Below, one piece after another: positions 1-7,156 of a stretch of DNA of 64,000 bases. The notes below the pieces were generated by a model. That model made no database searches, was not told the DNA's origin, and worked only from the letters and a program-made list of their open reading frames with translations. Source of the stretch: Thermocatellispora tengchongensis (GTDB lineage: Bacteria > Actinomycetota > Actinomycetes > Streptosporangiales > Streptosporangiaceae); NCBI RefSeq assembly GCF_014202315.1, contig NZ_JACHGN010000014.1, positions 186,001 to 250,000 of the forward strand. Reading direction: 5' to 3'. Each line of letters starts with the position of its first letter. Positions within the stretch are counted from its first letter, which is position 1. A program made the translations under genes and the position numbers.

Positions 1-695
1 TCGATCCCCGCCCCCTCGGCCGCGGCCCGATACCCGGCGATCCTGGTCCGCCGCGCCTGGAACGGCCCCCGCTCCTGCCGCTCGACGTCCGCCCACCCGG
101 TACGCGCCTGGTGGTACAACCCCGTGATGATCACCCCGAGCCGCCGGTGCCCCAGCCCCAGCACATGCCGCGCCGCGTCGCCCGCCGCCGCCATCTCATC
201 GATCCCGATCAGCGGATACCCCGGCAGGTACGGCTCGTCCACCGCCACGGCCGGCAACCCCCGCCGCAGCACCTCCTCCAGCGCGGGATGCCCGTCGGGC
301 AGCGAGTACACGCAGAACCCGTCCACCACGGCCCCCCGCACCGTCTCGGCATGCCCGTCACCGGTGAGCAACGGCAGGATCAACAACCCCACCCCGGCGT
401 CCTCCACCGCCGCCGCCATCCCCTGCAACAGCCCGATCGAGTACGGATCACCGAACGCGTAGTTCAGCGTCTCGGTGAACAACAACCCCAGCGCCCCGGC
501 CCGCCGCAACCGCAACGACCGCGCCGTCGCATCGGGCCCGGCATACCCCAGCTCCCCCGCGACCTTCAGAATCTCGGCCCGCAGCTTCTCACTGAGCTGA
601 TCGGGCCGGGAGAAGGCGTACGAGACCGTGGCCCGCGAAACCCCCACCCGATCCGCGATGGTCTGCAACGTGACCCGTTTCCCACGCCCGCTCAC
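1..695 (-). CDS. LacI-family transcriptional regulator (C-terminus beyond window edge)
   Basis: A DNA-binding repressor or activator of the LacI/GalR family that would bind a short palindrome and respond to a sugar-like ligand. Reading the minus strand from GTG at 693-695 gives a classical N-terminal helix-turn-helix (VTLQTIADRVGVSRATVSYA, about residues 6-25) and hinge, then the periplasmic-binding-protein-like sensor (LGLLFTE, YALG-type GLGHRRLGVI). The frame stays open to base 1, so about 231 residues are visible and the distal sensor lobe is missing. No strong Shine-Dalgarno sequence is seen before the GTG. Its target is unknown; LacI-type palindromes occur further along at 5205-5234 and 7027-7113 but no link is shown. 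Family assignment is firm; ligand is not predictable. Confidence 0.93.
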   Translation of the reverse strand, partial: MSGRGKRVTLQTIADRVGVSRATVSYAFSRPDQLSEKLRAEILKVAGELGYAGPDATARSLRLRRAGALGLLFTETLNYAFGDPYSIGLLQGMAAAVEDAGVGLLILPLLTGDGHAETVRGAVVDGFCVYSLPDGHPALEEVLRRGLPAVAVDEPYLPGYPLIGIDEMAAAGDAARHVLGLGHRRLGVIITGLYHQARTGWADVERQERGPFQARRTRIAGYRAAAEGAGI

Positions 696-1087
696 ATTCC
701 GAATCTATTGCCCCCCGCCCCTCCTCACCACCGAACGCACGCACACGCGATCACGCGGATCTCGCGCAAGGTGGTATGGGACGGGGTGCCGGAACCTACG
801 CGAACTCGACGCCCTCCCACTGCCTCGCGCCAAGCGCGGGCACACGCCGGTGCGCGGGACGCGGAGGCATGGGGAGCGACGCGGGGGGTCGCGGAGCGGG
901 GGCACCCGACGCAGCGCCGGCATCGTGTGGAGGGGGCAGGCGGCCACGGGGCAGGCTGGCCCGGGGACGGCCCATCGCGCGAGGCCGGGTGGGCCGGGGT
1001 GACCCGGCGCCCGGGGTGGCCGGGTGGGCCCGGAGACGGTCCTGCGCCCGGACGGCCGGGGGACGCCCTGCGCGGGGAGGCGGGCGG
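696..1087. other. Intergenic region after the broken recombinase; no gene
   Basis: This 392-bp GC-rich stretch lies between the start of the LacI gene and the stop of the HxlR-recombinase fusion. All six frames contain open stretches, but their translations are Arg/Pro/Gly-rich shadows without domain features. I looked here in particular for the missing C-terminal part of the recombinase (HxLR, H/W and Tyr motifs) in all minus-strand frames and did not find it. The LacI promoter should lie near 700-780. Confidence 0.6.
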
Positions 1088-2821
1088 TCAGGGAGTGGGG
1101 AGGCCGGCTTCGGCGGCGATCTCGGCGATGATGCGGGAGGCGGTCTTGGCACTCAGGCGGCCACCGCGGCGGTTGAGGAACAACGCGGGCGAGTTCGCCG
1201 CCCCCGCCCAGCCCGCGCGTTCGTGGAGCCACTCGCGCAGCGGGGCGTGCAGTGCGGGACCGAGGACGATCTCGCGCACGCCCGTCCTGCCGCGTACGGT
1301 GAGCGTTCCCAGGGTCTCGCTGCCCCCGTCGGGCGGCAGGCGTACGTCGGTCACGTCCAGGGCGACCACGTCGGAGGCGCGCAGGCCGGTGTGGAAGGGC
1401 AGCAGCGCCAGCGCACGGTCGCGCGGGTGAGGGCGTGCCTCGATCACGCGCAGCAACCGGGTCACGTCCCCGGGCCCGGGGAACGCCGAAGCCGGTGCGG
1501 ACGGCGGGATCTCGACACGCGTCACCTCCGCCGGACCGGGGCCGAGGCGGGTGTAGAAGTCGTCGAGAGCGGCCAGGGCGTTGTTGACGTAGCGAGGTGA
1601 GCGCCGGGCCTCCTCCAGCAGGTACGCCCGGTAGCCGCGCACCGCCCGATCCCGCAGCACGGCCGGCAGGTCAGCACGTGGCGGAACGTGAGCACGGGCC
1701 GAAACGTGTGAACCGTTGGGCAGGTCGCGACCGGCGAGCACACCGGAGCCGGCCGGTTCACCCCGGTCGCTGGGCGCGCCCGGCGCGGGGAGGACGCGGG
1801 AGGCGGAGACGACGCCAGACGCGGGCACCGCGCCCGACGCGGCCACCACGCCAGAGGAGCCGACCACATCGGCCCCCGACACCACGCCGGACCTCTGCAC
1901 CACTCCAGACGTGCCGACGACACCAGAGGAGCCGACCACACCAAGCCCCGGCACCCCGCCCGATCCCCGCACGCCCGACGCGGGGACCACACCGGAGCCC
2001 CCGACCACATCCGTCCCGGACTCCACGCCGGACCCCCGCACCGTGCCCGAGGCGGGGGCCGCGTACTGGGCGGGGTGTGCGGCGAGCCAGGACAGGAACA
2101 TGCGCACGCGCGACAGGTACGTCCTGGTGGTGTCGGACGACAGGGGCGCCTGGCGCAGGGCGGCGGCGTAGGCGTCGAGCACACCGGAGAAGGGTTCGGG
2201 CAGCGGGGTCGGCTGCGCGCCTCTGCGACGCTCGTCTCTGTGATCCCCGTCTCTGTGATCCCCGTCTCTGTGACCCCCGCCTCGGGCTTGGTGGTCCGGT
2301 ATCGGCTCCGATTCTCGGAAGTCGATGTTCTGGGAATGCGCGTTCTCGGGAAGTTCGGGTTCCGGGAACGGTGGCGGGGCGCCGGTGTCGTACGCGGCGC
2401 GGGCGGCGGCGATCTCGTGCTGGTGCCGCTCGGTCCAGGTGACCAGGGACTGGATGGTGGCGTGCAAGGTGACCCCGAGCGGGGTGAGCGAGTACTCGAC
2501 GCGGGGCGGCACGACAGGGTGGACCGTGCGGCGGACGAGCCCGTCGCGTTCGAGCTGGCGCAGCGTCACGGTGAGCATGCGCTGGCTGATGCCGTCGATC
2601 GTGCGGCGCAGCTCGGTGAAGCGGAGGGTGCGCCGGTCGAGCAGGGCGATGACGAGCAGGGACCACTTGTCGGCCACCCGGTCGAGGATCTGGCGCACCT
2701 CGCAGTCCTGGCGGGTGTCCCACTGCTGCGCCTCGTACAGGTAGTCGGGGTCGATGAGCGGGGGGCGGCCGGCGCCGGTGTCCGCGCGGGCACCCGGTGA
2801 CTTCGAAGTGCCTTCTTCCAT
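1088..2821 (-). CDS. HxlR-type regulator fused to a C-terminally truncated tyrosine recombinase
   Basis: The 577-residue product has an HxlR winged-helix domain at residues 38-145 (DKWSLLVIALL, GISQRMLTVTLRQLERDGLV, VPPRVEYSLTPLG), normally a whole protein by itself. After a His/Asp-rich repeat (about 181-200) comes a phage-integrase SAM-like domain (about 211-250 and 383-428) split by a Gly/Ser/Val low-complexity insert (about 257-345). The recombinase catalytic fold starts near 450 and keeps the first Arg (TGLRASD, R481), but the usual Lys position reads Arg and the protein stops at GLPTP before the His-x-x-Arg, His/Trp and Tyr nucleophile. It should therefore be unable to recombine DNA. 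It is divergent from an MFS exporter, the usual partner of an HxlR repressor. Regulation of that exporter is inferred. Confidence 0.85.
   Translation of the reverse strand: MEEGTSKSPGARADTGAGRPPLIDPDYLYEAQQWDTRQDCEVRQILDRVADKWSLLVIALLDRRTLRFTELRRTIDGISQRMLTVTLRQLERDGLVRRTVHPVVPPRVEYSLTPLGVTLHATIQSLVTWTERHQHEIAAARAAYDTGAPPPFPEPELPENAHSQNIDFRESEPIPDHQARGGGHRDGDHRDGDHRDERRRGAQPTPLPEPFSGVLDAYAAALRQAPLSSDTTRTYLSRVRMFLSWLAAHPAQYAAPASGTVRGSGVESGTDVVGGSGVVPASGVRGSGGVPGLGVVGSSGVVGTSGVVQRSGVVSGADVVGSSGVVAASGAVPASGVVSASRVLPAPGAPSDRGEPAGSGVLAGRDLPNGSHVSARAHVPPRADLPAVLRDRAVRGYRAYLLEEARRSPRYVNNALAALDDFYTRLGPGPAEVTRVEIPPSAPASAFPGPGDVTRLLRVIEARPHPRDRALALLPFHTGLRASDVVALDVTDVRLPPDGGSETLGTLTVRGRTGVREIVLGPALHAPLREWLHERAGWAGAANSPALFLNRRGGRLSAKTASRIIAEIAAEAGLPTP
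1787..2053 (-). repeat. Low-complexity Gly-Ser-Val coding repeat inside the recombinase core-binding domain
   Basis: Degenerate short repeats encode runs such as GSSGVVGTSGVV and PASGVVSA for about 90 residues. The insert separates the two halves of what is normally one continuous SAM-like DNA-binding domain. Copies are imperfect and keep the reading frame. Confidence 0.75.
2234..2278. repeat. 15-bp tandem repeat, three copies (in HxlR-recombinase linker)
   Basis: GTCTCTGTGATCCCC occurs at 2234-2248, 2249-2263 and, with one change, 2264-2278. It lies in the coding sequence on the minus strand and produces the repeated HRDGD residues between the HxlR and recombinase parts. Confidence 0.9.
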
Positions 2822-2825
2822 CGGA

Positions 2826-2855
2826 AACCAATGGTGCCGGAGGATGCCTTTGGTT
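2826..2855. promoter_or_regulatory. Candidate HxlR operator between the divergent genes
   Basis: An inverted repeat AACCAA (2826-2831) and TTGGTT (2850-2855), 18 bases apart, lies directly at the start codon of the HxlR fusion and 70 bases before the MFS start. The position suits autorepression and control of the exporter. No other symmetric element of this quality was seen in the gap. Confidence 0.55.
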
Positions 2856-2923
2856 ACAAGAGAGAACCGGAAGGCCGGCCTCCGTACTCTCCCCGAATCC
2901 CGACATCACTTGAGGAGTCCGTC

Positions 2924-4369
2924 TTGCCGACCTCCCCTGCCCCCGCGCGTGCCTCCGTGAGGAGCGCCGAGCGGATGGACGGGCGCGCATGGGGCATGCT
3001 GATCGTGCTGTGCGGCGCGATCTTCCTTGAGGGCATCGACGTGTCGATGATGGGCGTCGCCCTGCCGTCGATCCAGGCCGAGCTGGGCATGTCCACCGCC
3101 TCACTGCAATGGGTGGTCAGCGCCTACGTGCTCGGTTACGGCGGCTTCATGCTGCTGGGCGGCCGGGCCGCCGATCTGCTGGGCCGGCGCAGGATGTTCC
3201 TGTTCTGGCTGGCCGTGTTCGTGCTGTTCTCCGGCCTGGGCGGGCTGGCGGAGGAGGGCTGGGTGCTCGTGCTGGCCCGCTTCGTCACCGGCGTCGGCGC
3301 CGCCTTCCTCACCCCGGCCGGCCTGTCGCTGATCACCACCGCGATCCCGGAGGGCCCGCGCCGGGACCGGGCGCTGCTGATCTACGCCGGTACGTCGGCG
3401 GCCGGATTCTCGCTCGGCCTCGTCGTCGGCGGAGGGCTGACCGCGATCGGCTGGCGCTGGGTCTTCTTCGCCCCGGTGATCGTGGCCCTGGCGATCCTCC
3501 TGGCCGCGATCTGGCTCGTCCCGGACACCGGCCGTCCGGAGCGTACGGACGGCGGCTTCGACATGGCGGGCGCGGTCACGGTGACCGCCGCCATGATGAT
3601 GCTGGTCTTCGCCGTGGTCGAGGCGCCCGCGCTGGGCGGGTGGACGATGGCCGCGGCGCTCGCCGCCGGGCTCGCGCTGCTGGCCGCCTTCGTCGCGATC
3701 GAGCGGCGCTCGGCCTCGCCGCTGGTCCGCCTGGGCATCCTGCGCTCGGTGCCGCTGGTGCGCGCCAACCTGGGCGCGATCCTGCTCACGGGCGGCTACT
3801 TCGGCTTCCAGTTCATCGCAGTGCTCTACTTGCAGGAGGCGCGCGGCTGGTCCCCGCTGCAGACCGGGCTGGCGATGCTGGCCGTGGGCGCGGACGCGGT
3901 GCTGGCGCCCACCGTGACGCCCCTGCTCGTGGCCCGATTCGGCACCACCAGGGTGATCTTCGCCGGTATGTGCTCGGCGGCGACGGCGTACGCGCTGTTC
4001 CTCCCCCTTGCGCCCGACTGGGGGTACGCGGCGATGTTCCCCACCATGATCCTCACCGGCGTGGCGTTCGCGCTGGCGTACGGGCCGCTCACCATCGCGG
4101 CCACGGACGGGATCGCCCCGCGCGAACAGGGGCTCGCCGGCGGGCTGCTGAACACCTCCTTCCAGTTCGGCGCGGCCCTGGGGCTCGCGGCCGTGGCCGC
4201 GGTCAACGCCGCCGCCGGCCCTGGGCCCGGCCCGGCGACACAGGAGGCCCTGCTGTCCGGCTACCGCGCCGGCCTGCTCGTACCACTGGCCGCAGCCCTG
4301 CTGGGCGCCGCGGTCATGGCCACCGGCCTGCGCCACCCCCCTCGACCGGCCCCGGACACCGCCAGATGA
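2924..4369 (+). CDS. MFS drug exporter, DHA2 (EmrB/QacA) type
   Basis: A proton-driven multidrug efflux permease of the cytoplasmic membrane. I chose TTG at 2924 because GAGGAG (2912-2917) sits six bases upstream; the open frame extends back to 2831 but that would overlap the operator. The 481-residue protein shows about 14 hydrophobic segments starting at WGMLIVLCGAIFLEGIDVSM, the motif A loop GGRAADLLGRRRMF between helices 2 and 3, and the motif C-like GTSAAGFSLGLVVGG in helix 5. It is transcribed away from the HxlR fusion protein, a common local repressor-exporter pair. Substrate is unknown. The gene is followed by a long repetitive non-coding region. Confidence 0.92.
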   Translation: MPTSPAPARASVRSAERMDGRAWGMLIVLCGAIFLEGIDVSMMGVALPSIQAELGMSTASLQWVVSAYVLGYGGFMLLGGRAADLLGRRRMFLFWLAVFVLFSGLGGLAEEGWVLVLARFVTGVGAAFLTPAGLSLITTAIPEGPRRDRALLIYAGTSAAGFSLGLVVGGGLTAIGWRWVFFAPVIVALAILLAAIWLVPDTGRPERTDGGFDMAGAVTVTAAMMMLVFAVVEAPALGGWTMAAALAAGLALLAAFVAIERRSASPLVRLGILRSVPLVRANLGAILLTGGYFGFQFIAVLYLQEARGWSPLQTGLAMLAVGADAVLAPTVTPLLVARFGTTRVIFAGMCSAATAYALFLPLAPDWGYAAMFPTMILTGVAFALAYGPLTIAATDGIAPREQGLAGGLLNTSFQFGAALGLAAVAAVNAAAGPGPGPATQEALLSGYRAGLLVPLAAALLGAAVMATGLRHPPRPAPDTAR

Positions 4370-5204
4370 GGAGGGGAGATCCGGGGCCCAAGCTGCCTGC
4401 TGGCCGTCTGCTCAATCCGCCGTGAGTGGTTGGTGCCGGCCCGGGGCAGAGGCGGGCCGCCCAGGGCCGGGGTGCGGCCGGCCCAGGGCCAGCCTTCGCC
4501 GGGTGCGCCGCCCAGGGCCGGGGACGCCGCTGCCGGCTCGGCGGGGTCGCTGGCGCCGCTCTCCCCGCCTCACCCCACCCCGCCCTGGGCGGGTGGACCG
4601 GTGTGGCCAGGTCGGCGGGCGCATGGTGCCGCTCCCACCCCGCCTCGCCCTGCGCGGCGGCTGGTGGGCCCAGCCCCCGATCGGGCGAGGCCAGTGCCAG
4701 GGCGGGCCTCGCCGGGTGCGCTGGGGCGGGCACGTCGCTGGCGGCCCGGCGGGGCCGCTGGGCCTCTCCCCCACCGCACCCCGCCCTGGGCGGGGGCCGG
4801 TGGACCGGCGTGGCCGGTGGGCCCGGTCGGGCAGGGCCGAGGTTCCGTCACCGTCTCGGCGGTCGAGGGCAGGCGGCCCGGCCGCGTCGCTGGCGGCCCG
4901 GCGGGGCCGCGGGCGCGTCTCCCCCACCGCAGGGCGGGGGCGGGGACGATGTCGCCGGCCCCACTCCCCCGCCCCGCCCTGGGCGGGGAGCCGGTGGACC
5001 GGCGTGCCCGGTGGGCCTGGTCGGGCAGGGCCGGAGGTTCCGTGACCGTCTCGGCGGTCGGGGCAGGCGGCCGGGCCGGTGGGGCGGCTTGGGCGGGCGG
5101 ATCGGGCCGACGGGCCGGAGAGGGAGCGGTGGCGGGGGGCGGTGGCGGGAGAAGGGGGGGTGGGCCGGGCCCGCGCTGGTGGGGGTGGGGTTGTGATCTT
5201 GGTT
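4370..5204. other. Gene-free, extremely GC-rich repetitive region
   Basis: About 835 bp between the exporter and the palindrome pair. Open frames run in several registers at once, but they are Gly/Arg/Pro/Ala low-complexity and lack ribosome-binding sites with domain-like products, so I call none. Three degenerate units of about 200 bp are recognisable (see repeat entry), plus an earlier partial unit with shorter motifs such as CCCAGGGCCGGGG near 4450-4530. Confidence 0.7.
4579..5080. repeat. About 200-bp degenerate direct repeats, each headed by a 15-bp palindrome
   Basis: CCCGCCC T GGGCGGG occurs exactly at 4579-4593, 4780-4794 and 4973-4987 (spacings 201 and 193 bp). The sequence after each also matches: GGTGGACCGG, a GGCCGGTGGGC stretch, GTCGGGCAGGGCCG, TTCCGT, ACCGTCTCGGCGGTCG in units 2 and 3, and GTCGCTGGCGGCCCGGCGGG at the ends of units 1 and 2. 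Each palindrome could form a hairpin. Function is unknown. Confidence 0.75.
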
Positions 5205-5234
5205 CTTAATCGATTAAGGTCTTAATCGATTAAG
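5205..5234. promoter_or_regulatory. Two perfect 14-bp palindromes (candidate LacI/GntR-type operators)
   Basis: CTTAATCGATTAAG occurs at 5205-5218 and again at 5221-5234, 16 bp centre to centre, so both lie on one face of about one and a half helix turns. The central CG and A/T arms resemble LacI-family operators. They end one base before the ribosome-binding site of the 63-residue ORF at 5251, so bound protein would block its transcription. A LacI regulator lies 4.5 kb to the left, but no link is proven. Confidence 0.7.
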
Positions 5235-5250
5235 AAAGGAGTGTTGCGTC

Positions 5251-5442
5251 ATGGAGCCGCTTCAGGTGTTCGTCTACGACGTGGCGATGCGGCATCGGGC
5301 CGGGCTGTACTCGGCGTTCCCCGATGCTCCGGTGGTGCCGCATGTGGTGCGGCCGGTGCGTATGGCGCGGGCTCGGCGGGTGCTCGCGGGGACCCTGCGG
5401 AGCGCCGCCGACCATCTGGACCCGCGGCCTCAGGGGGTCTGA
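5251..5442 (+). CDS. Small protein of unknown function (63 aa)
   Basis: I do not recognise this protein. It starts at ATG with an AAAGGAG site at 5235-5241, nine bases upstream, which makes translation likely. The product (MEPLQVFVYDVAMRHRAGLY at the start) is soluble, slightly basic in its C-terminal half (RPVRMARARRVLAGTLRSA) and has no signal peptide or membrane segment. Two identical palindromes directly upstream suggest tight repression of this single short gene. It is convergent with the glycosyltransferase that ends at 5469. Confidence 0.6.
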   Translation: MEPLQVFVYDVAMRHRAGLYSAFPDAPVVPHVVRPVRMARARRVLAGTLRSAADHLDPRPQGV

Positions 5443-5468
5443 GGGGGCCGCATGGGTCCTCCTGGGGA

Positions 5469-6425
5469 TCAGCGGGGCCGGGCGGCCACCTCTGTCAGCA
5501 GGGCGTCCCAGTCAGAGTGGAAGCGGGACAGGCTGTAGCGCGACAGCGCCGCGGCGCGGGCGGATTTGCCGCACTGGCGGGCGTAGTCCGGGTCGGCGGC
5601 GAAGGCGCGCAGGGCCTCGGTGAGGGTTTCCACGCGGGTGGAGATCACGCCGGCCTCTGGCGGGACCGCCTCGGTGGCCTCGGTGGTGGCCAGGGCCACG
5701 ACGGGCATGCCGAGCGTCATGGCCTCGATCAGCGACAGGCCGAGGGAGGTCCACCGGTACGGGTGCAGGTAGACGCGCCGCCGGGCCAGTTCGGCGTGCA
5801 TCCGGGCCTGTGGCACGTCCTCGTACGCGCCCATGCCGGGCAGGCCGAGCCGCTGGGGCAGGCCGGTGACCTTCATGCCGTACACGTCGAGCGGGATCGC
5901 GGCGGCGAAGCGGGGCAGCAGGTCGGTGCCCGCCACGCGGGTGCGGCGTATCGGCTCGTTGACGACCACCCCCGCGCGGGCCAGCTCGCCGGTGTAGAGC
6001 TCGCCCGGGTCGAGCACCCCGTGCTCGATCACGTGCACCGGCGCACGGCCGGAGTCCCACATCAGCGCGTTGAAGTGGGTGACGTGCACGAGGGGGATGT
6101 CGTCGCGGCCGGCGAGGGGGTGGCGGGTGGCCGGCACGTCGCCCTTGGGGGTGTTGTGCTCGACGTACACCGTGGGCACCCGGCGGCCGAGCCAGCGTCC
6201 GAGCAGCTCGATCTCGTGCGGGCGTTGCAGTACGGCGACGTCCACCTCCTCATCACGCAGCCGGTCGAAGGGCACCTCCCGTACGGTGTCCGGCCACGGG
6301 TACGTGCGGGCCCGCCCGCGCCCGTCCGGGCCCCGGTCGGGCGTCAGCGGCACGATGTAGTCGTGCCGGCCGTGCACGAACGAGGTGGTCCACGAGCCGT
6401 GCACGTGCCAGATCAGAATCCTCAT
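5469..6425 (-). CDS. Glycosyltransferase, GT4/GT1 (GT-B fold)
   Basis: A predicted sugar transferase of the heptose locus. The start ATG at 6423-6425 overlaps the stop of gmhB by four bases (ATGA), so the two are translationally coupled. The 318-residue protein opens with MRILIWHVHGSWTTSFVHGRHD and carries the C-terminal nucleotide-sugar-binding region typical of GT-B enzymes (HPYRWTSLGLSLIEAMTLGMPVVAL with the E-x7-type acidic residue, about residues 222-246), followed by a helical end. Acceptor and donor are not predictable. It is transcribed divergently from the main part of the locus and probably shares its regulation through the operators near 7027-7113. Confidence 0.85.
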   Translation of the reverse strand: MRILIWHVHGSWTTSFVHGRHDYIVPLTPDRGPDGRGRARTYPWPDTVREVPFDRLRDEEVDVAVLQRPHEIELLGRWLGRRVPTVYVEHNTPKGDVPATRHPLAGRDDIPLVHVTHFNALMWDSGRAPVHVIEHGVLDPGELYTGELARAGVVVNEPIRRTRVAGTDLLPRFAAAIPLDVYGMKVTGLPQRLGLPGMGAYEDVPQARMHAELARRRVYLHPYRWTSLGLSLIEAMTLGMPVVALATTEATEAVPPEAGVISTRVETLTEALRAFAADPDYARQCGKSARAAALSRYSLSRFHSDWDALLTEVAARPR

Positions 6426-6976
6426 CCCGTCATCACCCTCTCCACCGCGCTCACCAGATCGTCCGCGGCCTCCTCCGCCGCCGCCACCTCGGCGGGCAGC
6501 GTCACCGGGGTGGGCACGAGGATGCCCCGCGCCCCCGCGGCCCGCGCCGCCTCGATGTCCCTGCCGATGTCGCCGATCACCACGCAGTCCGCCGGGCGTA
6601 CCCCGAGGGCCGCCGCGGCGCGCAGGACCAGGCCCGGACGCGGCTTGCGGCACGCGCAGCCGTCGGCCTCGCCGTGCGGGCACACGGCCCAGACGTCGAA
6701 CGGCCCGAGCAGTTCCTCCACCCGGGCGTTGACCGCGCGCAGCGCGGGCTCGGCGATGAGGCCCCTGGCGACCCCGGACTGGTTGGTCACCACCCCGATC
6801 GGCAGCCCGGCCGCGCGCAGCCGGTCCAGCGCCTCGCGCGCCCCGGGCATCGGCTCCACGAGGGCGGGGTCGGCGTTGTAGGGGACGTCGCGCACGAGCG
6901 TCCCGTCGCGGTCGAACAGGACGGCGGACGGCCTGCGCCTCCGCGCAGGCCGTCCGCTCTTCGGGTGTGGTGTCAC
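6422..6976 (-). CDS. gmhB: D-glycero-D-manno-heptose 1,7-bisphosphate 7-phosphatase (GmhB-like, HAD)
   Basis: Removes the 7-phosphate from heptose 1,7-bisphosphate, the step between the kinase and the adenylyltransferase of HldE. HAD motif I FDRDGTLV is at residues 21-28, motif II is VVTNQSG, and motif IV is GDIGRDIEAA. The GmhB-type zinc loop CPHGEADGCACRKP is present. Length (184 aa) is normal for the family, and the pathway partners GmhA and HldE lie 5-6 kb away in the divergent operon, which makes the heptose assignment stronger than for isolated HAD phosphatases. It is the first gene of the leftward unit, 180 bp from the carbamoyltransferase. Confidence 0.88.
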   Translation of the reverse strand: MTPHPKSGRPARRRRPSAVLFDRDGTLVRDVPYNADPALVEPMPGAREALDRLRAAGLPIGVVTNQSGVARGLIAEPALRAVNARVEELLGPFDVWAVCPHGEADGCACRKPRPGLVLRAAAALGVRPADCVVIGDIGRDIEAARAAGARGILVPTPVTLPAEVAAAEEAADDLVSAVERVMTG

Positions 6977-7026
6977 CTCTCCGGAGCTACCCGCCCGAGA
7001 TGCCGGTTAACTCCGGTTATGACCAG

Positions 7027-7040
7027 GAGAAGCGCTACTC
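7027..7040. promoter_or_regulatory. LacI-type operator, copy 1
   Basis: GAGAAGCGCTACTC, a 14-bp near-perfect palindrome with GCGC centre, one base different from copy 2. It lies on the gmhB side of the divergent promoter region. Confidence 0.6.
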
Positions 7041-7099
7041 TGCGTTACATTTTTCGCTCTCCTCCCCCTTCGACCTGGTATTTCTCGGTCATCCCGTTT

Positions 7100-7113
7100 G
7101 AGAAGCGCTTCTC
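7100..7113. promoter_or_regulatory. LacI-type operator, copy 2
   Basis: GAGAAGCGCTTCTC is a perfect 14-bp palindrome, 43 bases before the carbamoyltransferase start and 73 bp centre to centre from copy 1 (seven helix turns). The pair is placed to control both the gmhB-glycosyltransferase unit and the rightward operon, possibly by looping. The regulator is not identified; a LacI protein is at the left edge of the window. Confidence 0.65.
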
Positions 7114-7156
7114 TCGGTAGCGATTCGGGTATGTCCGGATATGCGGGGGAGATCAG

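Noticed and set aside
1088-2821. Active integrase of a mobile element
   Set aside because: The Tyr nucleophile and box II are absent, the Lys is replaced, and no attachment sites, excisionase or phage genes are near.
4579-5080. CRISPR array
   Set aside because: Unit length is about 200 bp with similar sequence throughout, there are no unique spacers and no cas genes.
4430-5209. Overlapping open frames of about 200-260 codons in the repeat region
   Set aside because: All three plus frames are open at once and low-complexity, which reflects GC content; there is no good ribosome-binding site or domain.
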